Shown here one piece after another: positions 1-6,147 of a stretch of DNA of 6,147 bases. The translations under genes were made by a program, and so were the position numbers. The notes below the pieces were generated by a model, which had not been told where the DNA came from, did not search any database, and saw only the letters and a program-made list of their open reading frames with translations. Where the stretch lies: positions 1 to 6,147 of the forward strand of contig JAJZNY010000143.1 in the NCBI GenBank assembly GCA_021852245.1, given 5' to 3'. This DNA is from Planctomycetota bacterium. GTDB taxonomy: Bacteria; Planctomycetota; Phycisphaerae; WQYP01. Every line of letters starts with the position of its first letter. Within the stretch, counting starts at the first letter, position 1.

Positions 1-1
1 G

Positions 2-790
2 CTTCGTCACATTATTGAACCGGAAATTTCGCTCTTTCAGACAGGCTCGACCGTCCAGCGCGGATATCTCCAGCCCTTCAGCCGCGATGTTGAGGGGATC
101 ACCGATGCCAGCGGCGCTCAGTTTGCTTTGCGTCAGGTATTTCAAACCCTGCGTGGTCGGCCGGGCCACCGTCAGGAAGTTAACTGGATCACGTTGAACG
201 TCGATGCGGATGTCTTCTGGAATCAGCCTAAATACGGCCCGTTCTATCCCGGCGATCCGATGTACGCGGGAGCTCCATTTTCAACCAGTGATTTCGGCAG
301 TCCCGTGCTTGGGTATTTTGACTTCTCACGCCCGGATCTCAGCCAGGTTGCAGACAGCCTCAACAGTAATGTTTCGTGGCGCATCGGTGCCGACGTAAGG
401 GCGCTGGCTGATGAAGATTGGAGCATCGACAATCAGAAATTGGAAAAATTTGACACGGGCCTGGCCGTCGATCAGTCGCCGAACCTGAGCTATTTCTTCG
501 GTAATCAGTATCTGGGACCGCTTTCGACCGACCAATGGACTCTCGCCGTCAATTATCAGTTAACCCGAAAGTACATTGTTTCACTGGTGCAAAGCTACGA
601 TTTTTCTCTGGCTCATAATGTCATGTCGAGCATCACGCTTGTCCGAAAACTTCCACGTTTTTATACGGCCATTACCCTTGGTTATAGCGCCGATACTAAA
701 GATACGGCCGTGTTCTTCAGCATCTTCCCGGCCGGGTACCCGCACGCAGGCATTGTTAACTCCAGCACGCTTGAAGCCATCCAGCAGTAA
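2..790 (+). CDS. lptD: LptD-like LPS-assembly outer-membrane protein, C-terminal part (5' end outside window)
   Basis: The frame is open from base 2 to the TAA at 788-790, giving 263 residues with no start inside the window. The first visible residues read LRHIIEPEI, followed by QFALRQVFQTLRGRPG and, a little later, WITLNVDADVF. This order of motifs matches the C-terminal beta-barrel of LptD (OstA/Imp family), which inserts lipopolysaccharide into the outer leaflet of the outer membrane with LptE. The rest alternates polar and aromatic residues in short strand-like stretches (for example WTLAVNYQLTRKYIVSLVQ and FYTAITLGYS), as expected of barrel strands. The protein ends in a polar tail and not in the terminal aromatic residue typical of many barrels. 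An internal TTG at 128 is not the real start, because conserved sequence lies upstream of it. rpoN follows in the same direction. The identification rests on remembered family motifs, so a different large outer-membrane barrel remains possible. Confidence 0.78.
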   Translation, partial: LRHIIEPEISLFQTGSTVQRGYLQPFSRDVEGITDASGAQFALRQVFQTLRGRPGHRQEVNWITLNVDADVFWNQPKYGPFYPGDPMYAGAPFSTSDFGSPVLGYFDFSRPDLSQVADSLNSNVSWRIGADVRALADEDWSIDNQKLEKFDTGLAVDQSPNLSYFFGNQYLGPLSTDQWTLAVNYQLTRKYIVSLVQSYDFSLAHNVMSSITLVRKLPRFYTAITLGYSADTKDTAVFFSIFPAGYPHAGIVNSSTLEAIQQ

Positions 791-851
791 CAGCGCGGAA
801 AAATGCATGGCCACCCATCTGAATCTCCGCCTTTCCGGCTTTCAAAAATCG

Positions 852-899
852 CCGCCCGCCATAAAAAAAGCGGTATAATCAGGGCAGATAAGCGGGCGG
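852..899. repeat. 8-bp inverted repeat around a TATAAT hexamer
   Basis: CCGCCCGC at 852-859 is the exact reverse complement of GCGGGCGG at 892-899, with 32 bases between the arms. The interval contains a run of seven A (863-869) and TATAAT (874-879). It lies in the gap between the lptD-like gene and rpoN. It could be an operator for a dimeric regulator or a transcript hairpin, or it could be chance in GC-rich DNA. Confidence 0.35.
874..879 (+). promoter_or_regulatory. rpoN: possible sigma-70-type -10 element upstream of rpoN
   Basis: TATAAT is a perfect consensus -10 hexamer, 47 bases before the rpoN ATG, and sits just downstream of an A-tract. Transcription would start near 886 and give a leader of about 40 bases. 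No -35 hexamer is visible at the usual spacing: the bases there are GCCGCC. If real, it would rely on an activator or on other contacts, and it would let rpoN be transcribed independently of the lptD-like gene. Confidence 0.3.
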
Positions 900-926
900 A
901 CGCCTTGATTTTGGGAATGGATTTTG

Positions 927-2390
927 ATGCGGCTCGACACCTCGCAACACATGCGCATGGATCAGCGAATGAAGCTGGCTCCCCGCATGATTCAGTCGAT
1001 GGAAATACTTCAGTTATCCACCATGGCGCTCGAAGAACGCATCGACCAGGAACTTGTTTCGAATCCTGTTCTGGAACGCGCCGACTCCATGGAAGCCGCC
1101 TCCGATTCTCCGCCGGTCGCAGGAATGCCGACCGAAGCTACTCAAGCGACGGCCTCGATCGATAAGCCATCATCGACCGCAAATTCGAATGATTCGTGGG
1201 ATGACGTCAATCGCAGTGCACCCTCGCGCGTGAACCGATCTTCCGATGATCGTGATCCCAAGGCGGAAGCAATCGCCAATACCGCCGCGCGCAGTATGTC
1301 GCTTTCCGAGGCACTGCTCCAGCAGTGGGTGTTGGTCGATGTTCCGGATCGAATCCTCGAAGCTGGAAAAGTTCTGATTGACTGGGTTGACGATGATGGT
1401 TATATCCGCGACAGCCTTGATTCGATCTGCCGTCATCTACCCGAAGGAATTCGGCGCGACGATGTTCAGGCTGCCTGGCCGATCCTGCAGAAGCGGCTCG
1501 AACCACCCGGCATCTGCGCTCGAAATATTCGTGAGAGCCTGCTTCTGCAACTGGAAGCCATCGCACACGAGCAGAAACTGGATTTAAGCGTCCCACAAAC
1601 CATCGTACGCGACTACCTGGAAGACCTGGAGATGAACCGTCTGCCTCAGATCAGCCGAAAAAGCGGACTGACTCTGGAACAGATCAACGAAGCGCGGCAA
1701 TTCATGGCCCGGCATCTGAATCCACGCCCCGGTCGCCTGCTCGTTGACGCCAAGGTACCGTCCGTTACACCCGATGCGGTTATCGATATCGATGAACAGA
1801 CGGGGGAATATCGTATCCGTTTGACCGATGATCGGCTTCCGCGGCTTTGCGTCAATGAGGTCTATACCCGCATGGCGCGGGTGAAAACGGTCGACGACAA
1901 TACCCGACAATTTATAAATAATAATATTCGCAACGCCCGCTGGCTGATCGAGGCCATCGAGCAGCGCCGCCACACGCTGCTGCGCGTATTGCGCGTGGTT
2001 GTGGACATGCAGCGCGACTTCATTGAAATGGGGCCGGAACATCTCAAGCCTTTGCCGATGACCTCCGTCGCAGACCAGCTTGGGATCCATGTAGCCACGG
2101 TCAGCCGGGCGGTCGCGGACAAATATGTTCAAACGCCCCGGGGCGTCTTTCCGTTGAGACAGTTTTTCACGGGCGGAATGGAAAATGCCGCCGGCGAAGC
2201 CGTCAGTTGGGATGCGGTCAAAGCCAAGCTGATCGATGTCATCGCACAGGAAGATAAAAAAAATCCTCTCAGTGATGATGAGATCGTGGAAGAACTCGCC
2301 AAACGCGGCCTCGCACTCGCAAGGCGGACCGTCGCCAAGTATCGCAAGTTGTGCAATATCCCCCCGGCCCGCCGTCGCCGGGAATTCTGA
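927..2390 (+). CDS. rpoN: RNA polymerase sigma-54 factor RpoN
   Basis: This is a full-length sigma-54 of 487 residues, close to the usual family size. It binds core RNA polymerase and directs it to -24/-12 promoters that need an AAA+ activator. Region I is visible at residues 12-50 (KLAPRMIQSMEILQLSTMAL, ending SNPVLE). It is followed by an acidic, Ser/Pro-rich linker at about 51-120 (region II). The core-binding domain spans about 120-300 and includes PPGICARNIRESLLLQL and RPGR. The DNA-binding part has the helix-turn-helix at about 377-396 (SVADQLGIHVATVSRAVADK), then KYVQTPRGVFPLRQFF. The signature RpoN box ARRTVAKYR is at 465-473. I chose ATG 927: GGGA at 913-916 is well placed, and region I begins at once. 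A TTG directly before it (924) would add one residue. The upstream neighbour is an lptD-like gene on the same strand. The helix-turn-helix has VAT where many relatives have EST. Confidence 0.97.
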   Translation: MRLDTSQHMRMDQRMKLAPRMIQSMEILQLSTMALEERIDQELVSNPVLERADSMEAASDSPPVAGMPTEATQATASIDKPSSTANSNDSWDDVNRSAPSRVNRSSDDRDPKAEAIANTAARSMSLSEALLQQWVLVDVPDRILEAGKVLIDWVDDDGYIRDSLDSICRHLPEGIRRDDVQAAWPILQKRLEPPGICARNIRESLLLQLEAIAHEQKLDLSVPQTIVRDYLEDLEMNRLPQISRKSGLTLEQINEARQFMARHLNPRPGRLLVDAKVPSVTPDAVIDIDEQTGEYRIRLTDDRLPRLCVNEVYTRMARVKTVDDNTRQFINNNIRNARWLIEAIEQRRHTLLRVLRVVVDMQRDFIEMGPEHLKPLPMTSVADQLGIHVATVSRAVADKYVQTPRGVFPLRQFFTGGMENAAGEAVSWDAVKAKLIDVIAQEDKKNPLSDDEIVEELAKRGLALARRTVAKYRKLCNIPPARRRREF

Positions 2391-2423
2391 TATCGCACCG
2401 CAAAAGCCCGCGCAGGCAGCGCC

Positions 2424-3023
2424 TTATGGATTCACTCGGGATTTGATCCAACTTCCGGCGCCGGACCGCGTATAGTTCCATCGCTCATGTCGGCTGCGAC
2501 CTATCTGCAGGGCATCTATTTCCTGTATCACGCCATGCAATATCGCAAATGTCTCAGGGCGTTTACGCTCCAGTCTTTGTCTTCGAACCCTTCTGTATCG
2601 CTCCCCGGGCGGAGGCATGAAAAAGATGGCCTGAGAGGCGGGCGAATGCCGCTGCCAGAATTCGTCCAAGGCCGCCACGGCGGAAGGTGACCCGGTATCC
2701 GACTGCAGAATGGACCAGCGAACAAGAAGACGCAGGGAGATACGCGGCTCAGCCCACCAGATGCATAATTCAGATGAGGGATGTTGCTGGAGTTGCGAAA
2801 CCTTCCGGCTTCGTAAATCCGTGCTCACCGCAACGGTCATATCTGCAGGATCAAACCCGCGAATCACCACCATCCGCACTCGGGCACGGTCGGGATGCTC
2901 GATACTTGCCAGCGCTCCAAGAAGCGGGGGAGCGTTGTCCATGGCACCGCGTATTAAATCCTGGATACGGGATAATGAACTGATGGACGACAATGTTAAA
3001 TTTCCAAATTCATCGCGGTGCAA
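2424..3023 (-). CDS. pyridoxamine-5'-phosphate oxidase-like FMN-binding protein (Alr4036-like)
   Basis: The protein has 199 residues and resembles the PNPOx-like split-barrel flavoproteins, in particular the Alr4036 type. After a short N-terminal helix (about 16-29), the barrel motif ARVRMVVIRGFD (47-58) is followed by VSTDLRSRKVSQLQQHP (66-82), then SELCIWW and ISLRL. In the family these strands bind FMN phosphate and shape the dimer interface. The C-terminus, EIDALQIGRSRHERWNY up to the final RVNP, resembles the PNPOx C-terminal segment that contacts the cofactor or substrate. Members of this group are often of unknown substrate, so pyridoxal phosphate synthesis should not be assumed. An in-frame TAA lies shortly upstream (at about 3042-3044), and the first usable start is TTG 3023 with AAGG just before it. 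TTG 2993 or the ATG at residue 28 are alternatives, but the latter would lose the N-terminal helix. The gene starts 43 bp after the zinc-ribbon gene and converges on rpoN with a 33-bp gap. Confidence 0.75.
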   Translation of the reverse strand: MHRDEFGNLTLSSISSLSRIQDLIRGAMDNAPPLLGALASIEHPDRARVRMVVIRGFDPADMTVAVSTDLRSRKVSQLQQHPSSELCIWWAEPRISLRLLVRWSILQSDTGSPSAVAALDEFWQRHSPASQAIFFMPPPGERYRRVRRQRLERKRPETFAILHGVIQEIDALQIGRSRHERWNYTRSGAGSWIKSRVNP

Positions 3024-3066
3024 TCCGCCTTGAGAAACAACTTATCCGACGTTTTCCATTACCTGT

Positions 3067-3948
3067 TTACCGCGGAATACGCTTCATTCGTGCAACCTGT
3101 TCCTGAATATAACTGAATATCTTCTGCGCCTTGGGAATCTGGTAAAGTTCCAGTACCGGGGTCGTCTCATCCAAGCTCTTGATGGTGATCGTCCCGATTT
3201 TCAGGGCTCTCTGGATAAAACCCTGCCTTAACTGCATGTCCTGTATCGAAGCCAACGATATCCAGTCAATTTGTCGGGTAAAAACGCCGGAATGCAGTTC
3301 CACCCTCTGCGGCCCGACGAAACACCGCGATGAACGCGTCCCCAGATAGATTAAAAATACGACGACCAGATCAACAATCAATACCGATCCAAAAATGATA
3401 CCTGCGTAGGGCCGAAGCCGCGGCACCACATAGACGGATGCCGCCAGAATGGCGATAATCAGGCATACGACGTATTTGAAAAAATTGTCCCATTGAGATG
3501 TGCTGACCCGATACATGAATTCGACCTTGGCGTCGCCGGTTGACTCTCCTTCGTCATCTTCCTGATGTCGATCCGCCGTGGCAGGGGCCCTCCCGTCGTC
3601 GCGCTGGGCCGTATCAAGATGTTCGTTGCAGAACCGGCATTTTTTTGCTGATGCAAGAATTCGCTCGGCGCAAAAAGGGCAGTTCTTGAACGATTGAATT
3701 TCGCCGCCGGAAATGCCGCCGGTTCCGTCTGTCGGCCGGGCGGGCAGGGGCATGACAACGCGGTGGCACGTCCTGCACACGGCTGCTTTGCCCAGTTGAC
3801 GCTCGGAAATCTCCATGCGACTTCCACAGGTGCACGTCACTTCCCACGCTTGGGATCCATCATGGGGCAATTGATCTGAAATCTGCACACTCCTCAGGTT
3901 TCCGACGTTCCTACCATCAACGAATGAGCGCTGCGTCCAGGAGATCAA
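3067..3948 (-). CDS. membrane protein with two zinc ribbons, two TM helices and a bPH domain
   Basis: The 293-residue protein has a clear modular build. A first zinc ribbon has Cys39, Cys41, Cys58 and Cys61 (CTC, then CRTC). A second has Cys90, Cys93, Cys104 and Cys107 (CPFC, then CRFC). An acidic, low-complexity linker follows (about 112-140), then two hydrophobic segments at about 158-176 and 182-202. The C-terminal domain (about 204-285) has the strand pattern of the bacterial PH-like bPH_2 family (YdbS/YdbT type), with RVELHSGVFTRQIDWISLASIQDM as its core. Both ends would lie on the same, probably cytoplasmic, side. The function is unknown; the ribbons may bind protein or nucleic acid. 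The longest start is TTG 3948, which overlaps the NPCBM gene by 32 bp, so translational coupling is likely. GTG 3888 (residue 21) would keep every domain, but GAGGAG lies only one base before it. The exact start is therefore unsure. Confidence 0.7.
   Translation of the reverse strand: MISWTQRSFVDGRNVGNLRSVQISDQLPHDGSQAWEVTCTCGSRMEISERQLGKAAVCRTCHRVVMPLPARPTDGTGGISGGEIQSFKNCPFCAERILASAKKCRFCNEHLDTAQRDDGRAPATADRHQEDDEGESTGDAKVEFMYRVSTSQWDNFFKYVVCLIIAILAASVYVVPRLRPYAGIIFGSVLIVDLVVVFLIYLGTRSSRCFVGPQRVELHSGVFTRQIDWISLASIQDMQLRQGFIQRALKIGTITIKSLDETTPVLELYQIPKAQKIFSYIQEQVARMKRIPR
3890..3895 (-). promoter_or_regulatory. Shine-Dalgarno-like GAGGAG inside the 5' end of the zinc-ribbon/bPH gene
   Basis: Read on the minus strand, GAGGAG lies just past the stop codon of the NPCBM gene (3917-3919). 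The next in-frame start-like codon is GTG 3888, one base away, which is closer than normal spacing. It may help reinitiation after the upstream gene, or it may be coding sequence only (Leu-Arg-Ser). Confidence 0.25.
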
Positions 3949-5188
3949 TTCGGCATCGCGTCGCCAGAAATCCCGCCGAGTGTGTCGATATCGTCAGACT
4001 CTCGGCATGTTGGACCGGTAGTTTTACAAATACCGGCGGATGTCCAGCTACCAATATTCCGGATGAATAGATGCTTCGCCCGTTCACCTTGATGCTCACC
4101 TCTCCACGACCGATTTTCCCGGCGGAATCATCCATCTGCGCCGCAAACACCAGATATCGATATCGGCCTCCGAGCCGATAGGTCACGGCGCACGGCGCGT
4201 GGAGGCCGACTCCATGGTGATACACAACTCCGCCGGCCCGCAATTTCGCTCCGACTGCGCTACGATTCAACTCCAGCGGCCAGGGTTTGCCAAATAGAGG
4301 CGTCTGCTGATATTTCTCAGGAGGAATTGCCGCAAGCCACGTCACATCGCCACCGAAAGTATTAATTTCGCCCACGGTCGATAGAGGAATATGCAGCGTT
4401 AACCCCGCCTGTGTATTTATGGTGAACTGCCGATTCGCCATTTTCACTGCGGTCGCGTGCAACACCGATCCGTCGAGCAATTGAATCTCCGCCGTCGGAT
4501 GTCCGCTCGTGCCGGTCGGCAGGCCGCCAAGAACGAGCCGCCTGACCCGCGACCAGGGGGTGGTTTGATTTCCCAGCTGGCTGTGCATCTGAATCCCGTC
4601 AGCCGCGCATGCCAGAAACGTACCCTCAAGCAATCCGCCGCCGATAAGATAAAGACGGTCGTGTGCCGCCGCCTTTCGTCGAATAATTCCGTGACGTGAC
4701 GATCCCAGCCCGGTGGCGTCGATCACCGGCACAATGACGGTGCCAAAGTCGGTCTTAATGTGAAAGTTATTCCCGTTCGAGAGGATCGATTCCCCCATCA
4801 GACAGCTACCGTCTTTCAGGTAGACTCTGCGGCGGCGGGAATGCCGCCGAGTGAAATCTCCCCTGGCCAGCGCAATCACCCGCGTGAATGGAATCCTCTG
4901 GATCCCACCAGATGGGGCTCGATAAATAACCATGGGAACCTTGGCCCGCTTAATAGCGATCAGCCGAATACCATTAACACGGACAAAGCGATTTTGAGCA
5001 TCGAGTTTCGCAAGTAAAACCCGCCAACCGGGCGATGCTCTCTTCACGGCTGCCTCGGTGGGGCGGGCGAATAGGACGCCCAAGAGCGACAATAAAACCG
5101 CCCCCGCATGCACCGTGCGACTTACACCGCACCGTGCAGCGGAGCAATTCCTTCTATCACTCATATTCCCTGCCGGCAATAAATCCAT
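3917..5188 (-). CDS. secreted protein with three DG-type beta repeats and a C-terminal NPCBM domain
   Basis: The 423-residue protein begins with an export signal: a basic n-region (to Arg24), a hydrophobic core (about 28-41) and a likely cleavage site near Pro-Thr-Glu-Ala-Ala (residues 43-47). The middle has three related beta-rich units at about 122-158, 179-220 and 234-277. Each follows the scheme D/G-G-S/L-x-L-x-G/A, then a strand, G, and a hydrophobic I/V-P-l-s-x-V strand. The C-terminal part (about 282-419) resembles the NPCBM domain (novel putative carbohydrate-binding module, found at glycosidase ends), with YHHGVGLHAP at 323-332, YRLGGRYRYLVFAAQMDD, and a VSIKVNGRSIYSSGIL strand pair. 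No glycosidase catalytic domain is present, so a binding or scaffold role outside the cytoplasmic membrane is inferred. ATG 5188 follows the toroid gene's stop by 3 bp; ATG 5164 is an alternative with a shorter n-region. This architecture is frequent in planctomycetes. Confidence 0.8.
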   Translation of the reverse strand: MDLLPAGNMSDRRNCSAARCGVSRTVHAGAVLLSLLGVLFARPTEAAVKRASPGWRVLLAKLDAQNRFVRVNGIRLIAIKRAKVPMVIYRAPSGGIQRIPFTRVIALARGDFTRRHSRRRRVYLKDGSCLMGESILSNGNNFHIKTDFGTVIVPVIDATGLGSSRHGIIRRKAAAHDRLYLIGGGLLEGTFLACAADGIQMHSQLGNQTTPWSRVRRLVLGGLPTGTSGHPTAEIQLLDGSVLHATAVKMANRQFTINTQAGLTLHIPLSTVGEINTFGGDVTWLAAIPPEKYQQTPLFGKPWPLELNRSAVGAKLRAGGVVYHHGVGLHAPCAVTYRLGGRYRYLVFAAQMDDSAGKIGRGEVSIKVNGRSIYSSGILVAGHPPVFVKLPVQHAESLTISTHSAGFLATRCRIDLLDAALIR

Positions 5189-5191
5189 ATC

Positions 5192-6147
5192 TCACTTTTG
5201 TAAAATCGGTAACAGACGTTTCGGTATCTGCAGAATGATCAAGGCCATGGCAGTGCCATAACTGCTGCCGGCGCCGCCCACCCACGCTCCGTCAGGCTGT
5301 TGACGTGAGAGTAGATTTTTGCTCATGGCCGGCCACCATCGCGCCCACCATTTCCCACCAGCCAGAAACATCGCCTGTGTGCCGTAGTAATTGCCGTAAA
5401 AATAATTGCCCTGCATATTCAGTGGTGTGCCCGGCAGACAACCATTGACATAATGTACCGCCGCGCCAATCATCGCTCCCTTGTAGACTCCGGAATAGAA
5501 CAGCAGCGCCACACCCGCCGCACTACGTGCGAAATCCGATCCGCTCATTCCCAACATATAGCTGAATCCACCATCAGGATTCTGCAGGCGACGAACGAAC
5601 CCAATCGCCTTGAGCATGGTTCTGCGCGGAACGCCGATTCCCGCCTGCCGCGCCGCCCGCAACGCCATCACCTGACAGATCGTCACCGAGATGTCACCGG
5701 GCATGACCACCGGTTGATATCGCCATCCCCCCTGGGCATTCTGGGTATCCACGATCAGACGCACGGCCTTTTGCAGCTTATTGCGAAGACCGGGAATTTG
5801 CGATTCGCCATAAATCTCCGCCAAAAATAGGGTCGCAAAACCTTGGCTGTACATCGGCGTCCCGTCGTTCTGCGCCGCGATAAGGCCTGAATGATGACAA
5901 TGTGCCAAAATATAATGCAGCGCGCGTGACACATTGTCCCCATAGGGGCCTTGGCCGGGAACGTTGCCCCCTGCAACAAACGCCAGTGCTCCCAGCGAAG
6001 TAATCGCCGTGCTGCCGGAATCAAACGATCCATTTGCATTCTGACGTGCGGCAAGCCATTTTAATCCGCGGGCAATGGCGTTGCGAATCTTAGGGGTGTA
6101 TTCATTTTTCAGCGGACTTGTCTGGCCGGCGCGAAAATCTTTCAAAC
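5192..6147 (-). CDS. alpha-alpha toroid protein with prenyltransferase/squalene-oxidase-type repeats (5' end outside window)
   Basis: At least 317 residues are visible; the frame runs off the right edge, and the TTG at 6145 is probably not the true start. The protein is built from helical pairs with QW-like repeat signatures: QNANGSF (35-41), QNAQGGW (135-141), QNPDGGF (188-194) and QQPDGAW (282-288), numbered from 6145. Such repeats form the alpha-alpha barrel of squalene-hopene cyclases and protein prenyltransferase beta subunits. The DxDD motif of class II cyclases is absent, and I see no prenyltransferase zinc-ligand pattern, so terpene cyclase activity is unlikely. Other conspicuous stretches are MYSQGFATLFLAEIYG and YFYGNYYGTQAMFLAGG, which recur in my memory of planctomycete family members annotated only as repeat-containing. 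The missing N-terminus could carry a signal peptide. It is the first visible gene of the minus-strand operon and ends 3 bp before the NPCBM gene. Confidence 0.82.
   Translation of the reverse strand, partial: LKDFRAGQTSPLKNEYTPKIRNAIARGLKWLAARQNANGSFDSGSTAITSLGALAFVAGGNVPGQGPYGDNVSRALHYILAHCHHSGLIAAQNDGTPMYSQGFATLFLAEIYGESQIPGLRNKLQKAVRLIVDTQNAQGGWRYQPVVMPGDISVTICQVMALRAARQAGIGVPRRTMLKAIGFVRRLQNPDGGFSYMLGMSGSDFARSAAGVALLFYSGVYKGAMIGAAVHYVNGCLPGTPLNMQGNYFYGNYYGTQAMFLAGGKWWARWWPAMSKNLLSRQQPDGAWVGGAGSSYGTAMALIILQIPKRLLPILQK

Noticed and set aside
803..1165. 120-residue plus-strand frame running from the lptD-rpoN gap into rpoN
   Set aside because: Two thirds of it is rpoN read in another frame, and the 5' part in the gap matches nothing known to me.
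1207..1596. 129-residue open frame antisense to rpoN
   Set aside because: It overlaps the rpoN linker and core-binding region, is low in recognisable structure and rich in Arg, which is typical of a shadow frame.
1584..2132. 182-residue open frame antisense to rpoN
   Set aside because: It lies wholly inside the unmistakable rpoN gene, shows no family motif, and is explained by the codon pattern of the opposite strand.
2363..2382. CCCGGC/GCCGGG hairpin near the rpoN stop codon, considered as a terminator
   Set aside because: The 6-bp stem lies within coding sequence and no T-run follows on either strand. The 33-bp gap after rpoN also shows no convincing terminator.
2710..3033. 107-residue plus-strand frame opposite the PNPOx-like gene
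   Set aside because: The minus-strand protein has recognisable PNPOx-type motifs over the whole stretch, while this frame has none.
3764..3776. TGGCACG followed by TGC, resembling a sigma-54 -24/-12 promoter
   Set aside because: The GG-to-GC distance is two bases too short, and the site encodes the CRTC motif of the first zinc ribbon on the other strand.
5453..5830. 125-residue plus-strand frame opposite the toroid gene
   Set aside because: It is rich in Arg and His, lacks any domain signal, and lies inside a gene with clear repeats on the minus strand.

Overview
The window looks like a chromosomal segment from a planctomycete-type bacterium, possibly of the Phycisphaerae lineage; this is an inference from protein style. 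It carries an LptD-like outer-membrane protein, a full sigma-54, a secreted NPCBM-domain protein, a zinc-ribbon/bPH membrane protein and an alpha-alpha toroid (prenyltransferase/squalene-oxidase-like repeat) protein. That combination is common in planctomycetes and unusual elsewhere. Base composition is moderately GC-rich and even. I see no RNA gene, CRISPR array, insertion sequence or phage gene.

Layout. On the plus strand, the 3' part of an lptD-like gene (2-790) is followed, after a 136-bp gap, by rpoN (927-2390). The gap holds a TATAAT hexamer enclosed by an 8-bp inverted repeat. From about 2424 to the right edge everything lies on the minus strand. In transcription order these genes are: a toroid protein cut by the window edge (6147-5192), a secreted NPCBM protein (5188-3917), a zinc-ribbon plus bPH-domain membrane protein (3948-3067), and a PNPOx/Alr4036-like FMN-binding protein (3023-2424). 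The first three are separated by 3 bp and then overlap by 32 bp, so they are very probably one operon. The fourth follows after 43 bp and may belong to it. rpoN and the PNPOx-like gene converge with only 33 bp between their stop codons.

How they may work together. LptD places lipopolysaccharide in the outer membrane, and RpoN redirects RNA polymerase to -24/-12 promoters. Linkage of lpt genes and rpoN is well known in Proteobacteria (lptA-lptB-rpoN), so this plus-strand pair resembles that arrangement. The minus-strand cluster combines an envelope or carbohydrate-type module (NPCBM), a toroid scaffold of unknown substrate and a membrane-anchored PH-like protein. An envelope-related function is plausible, but the sequence does not prove it. 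No gene in the window is an obvious defence, toxin or biosynthetic system. The best candidate for something undescribed is the toroid / NPCBM / zinc-ribbon-bPH gene set.
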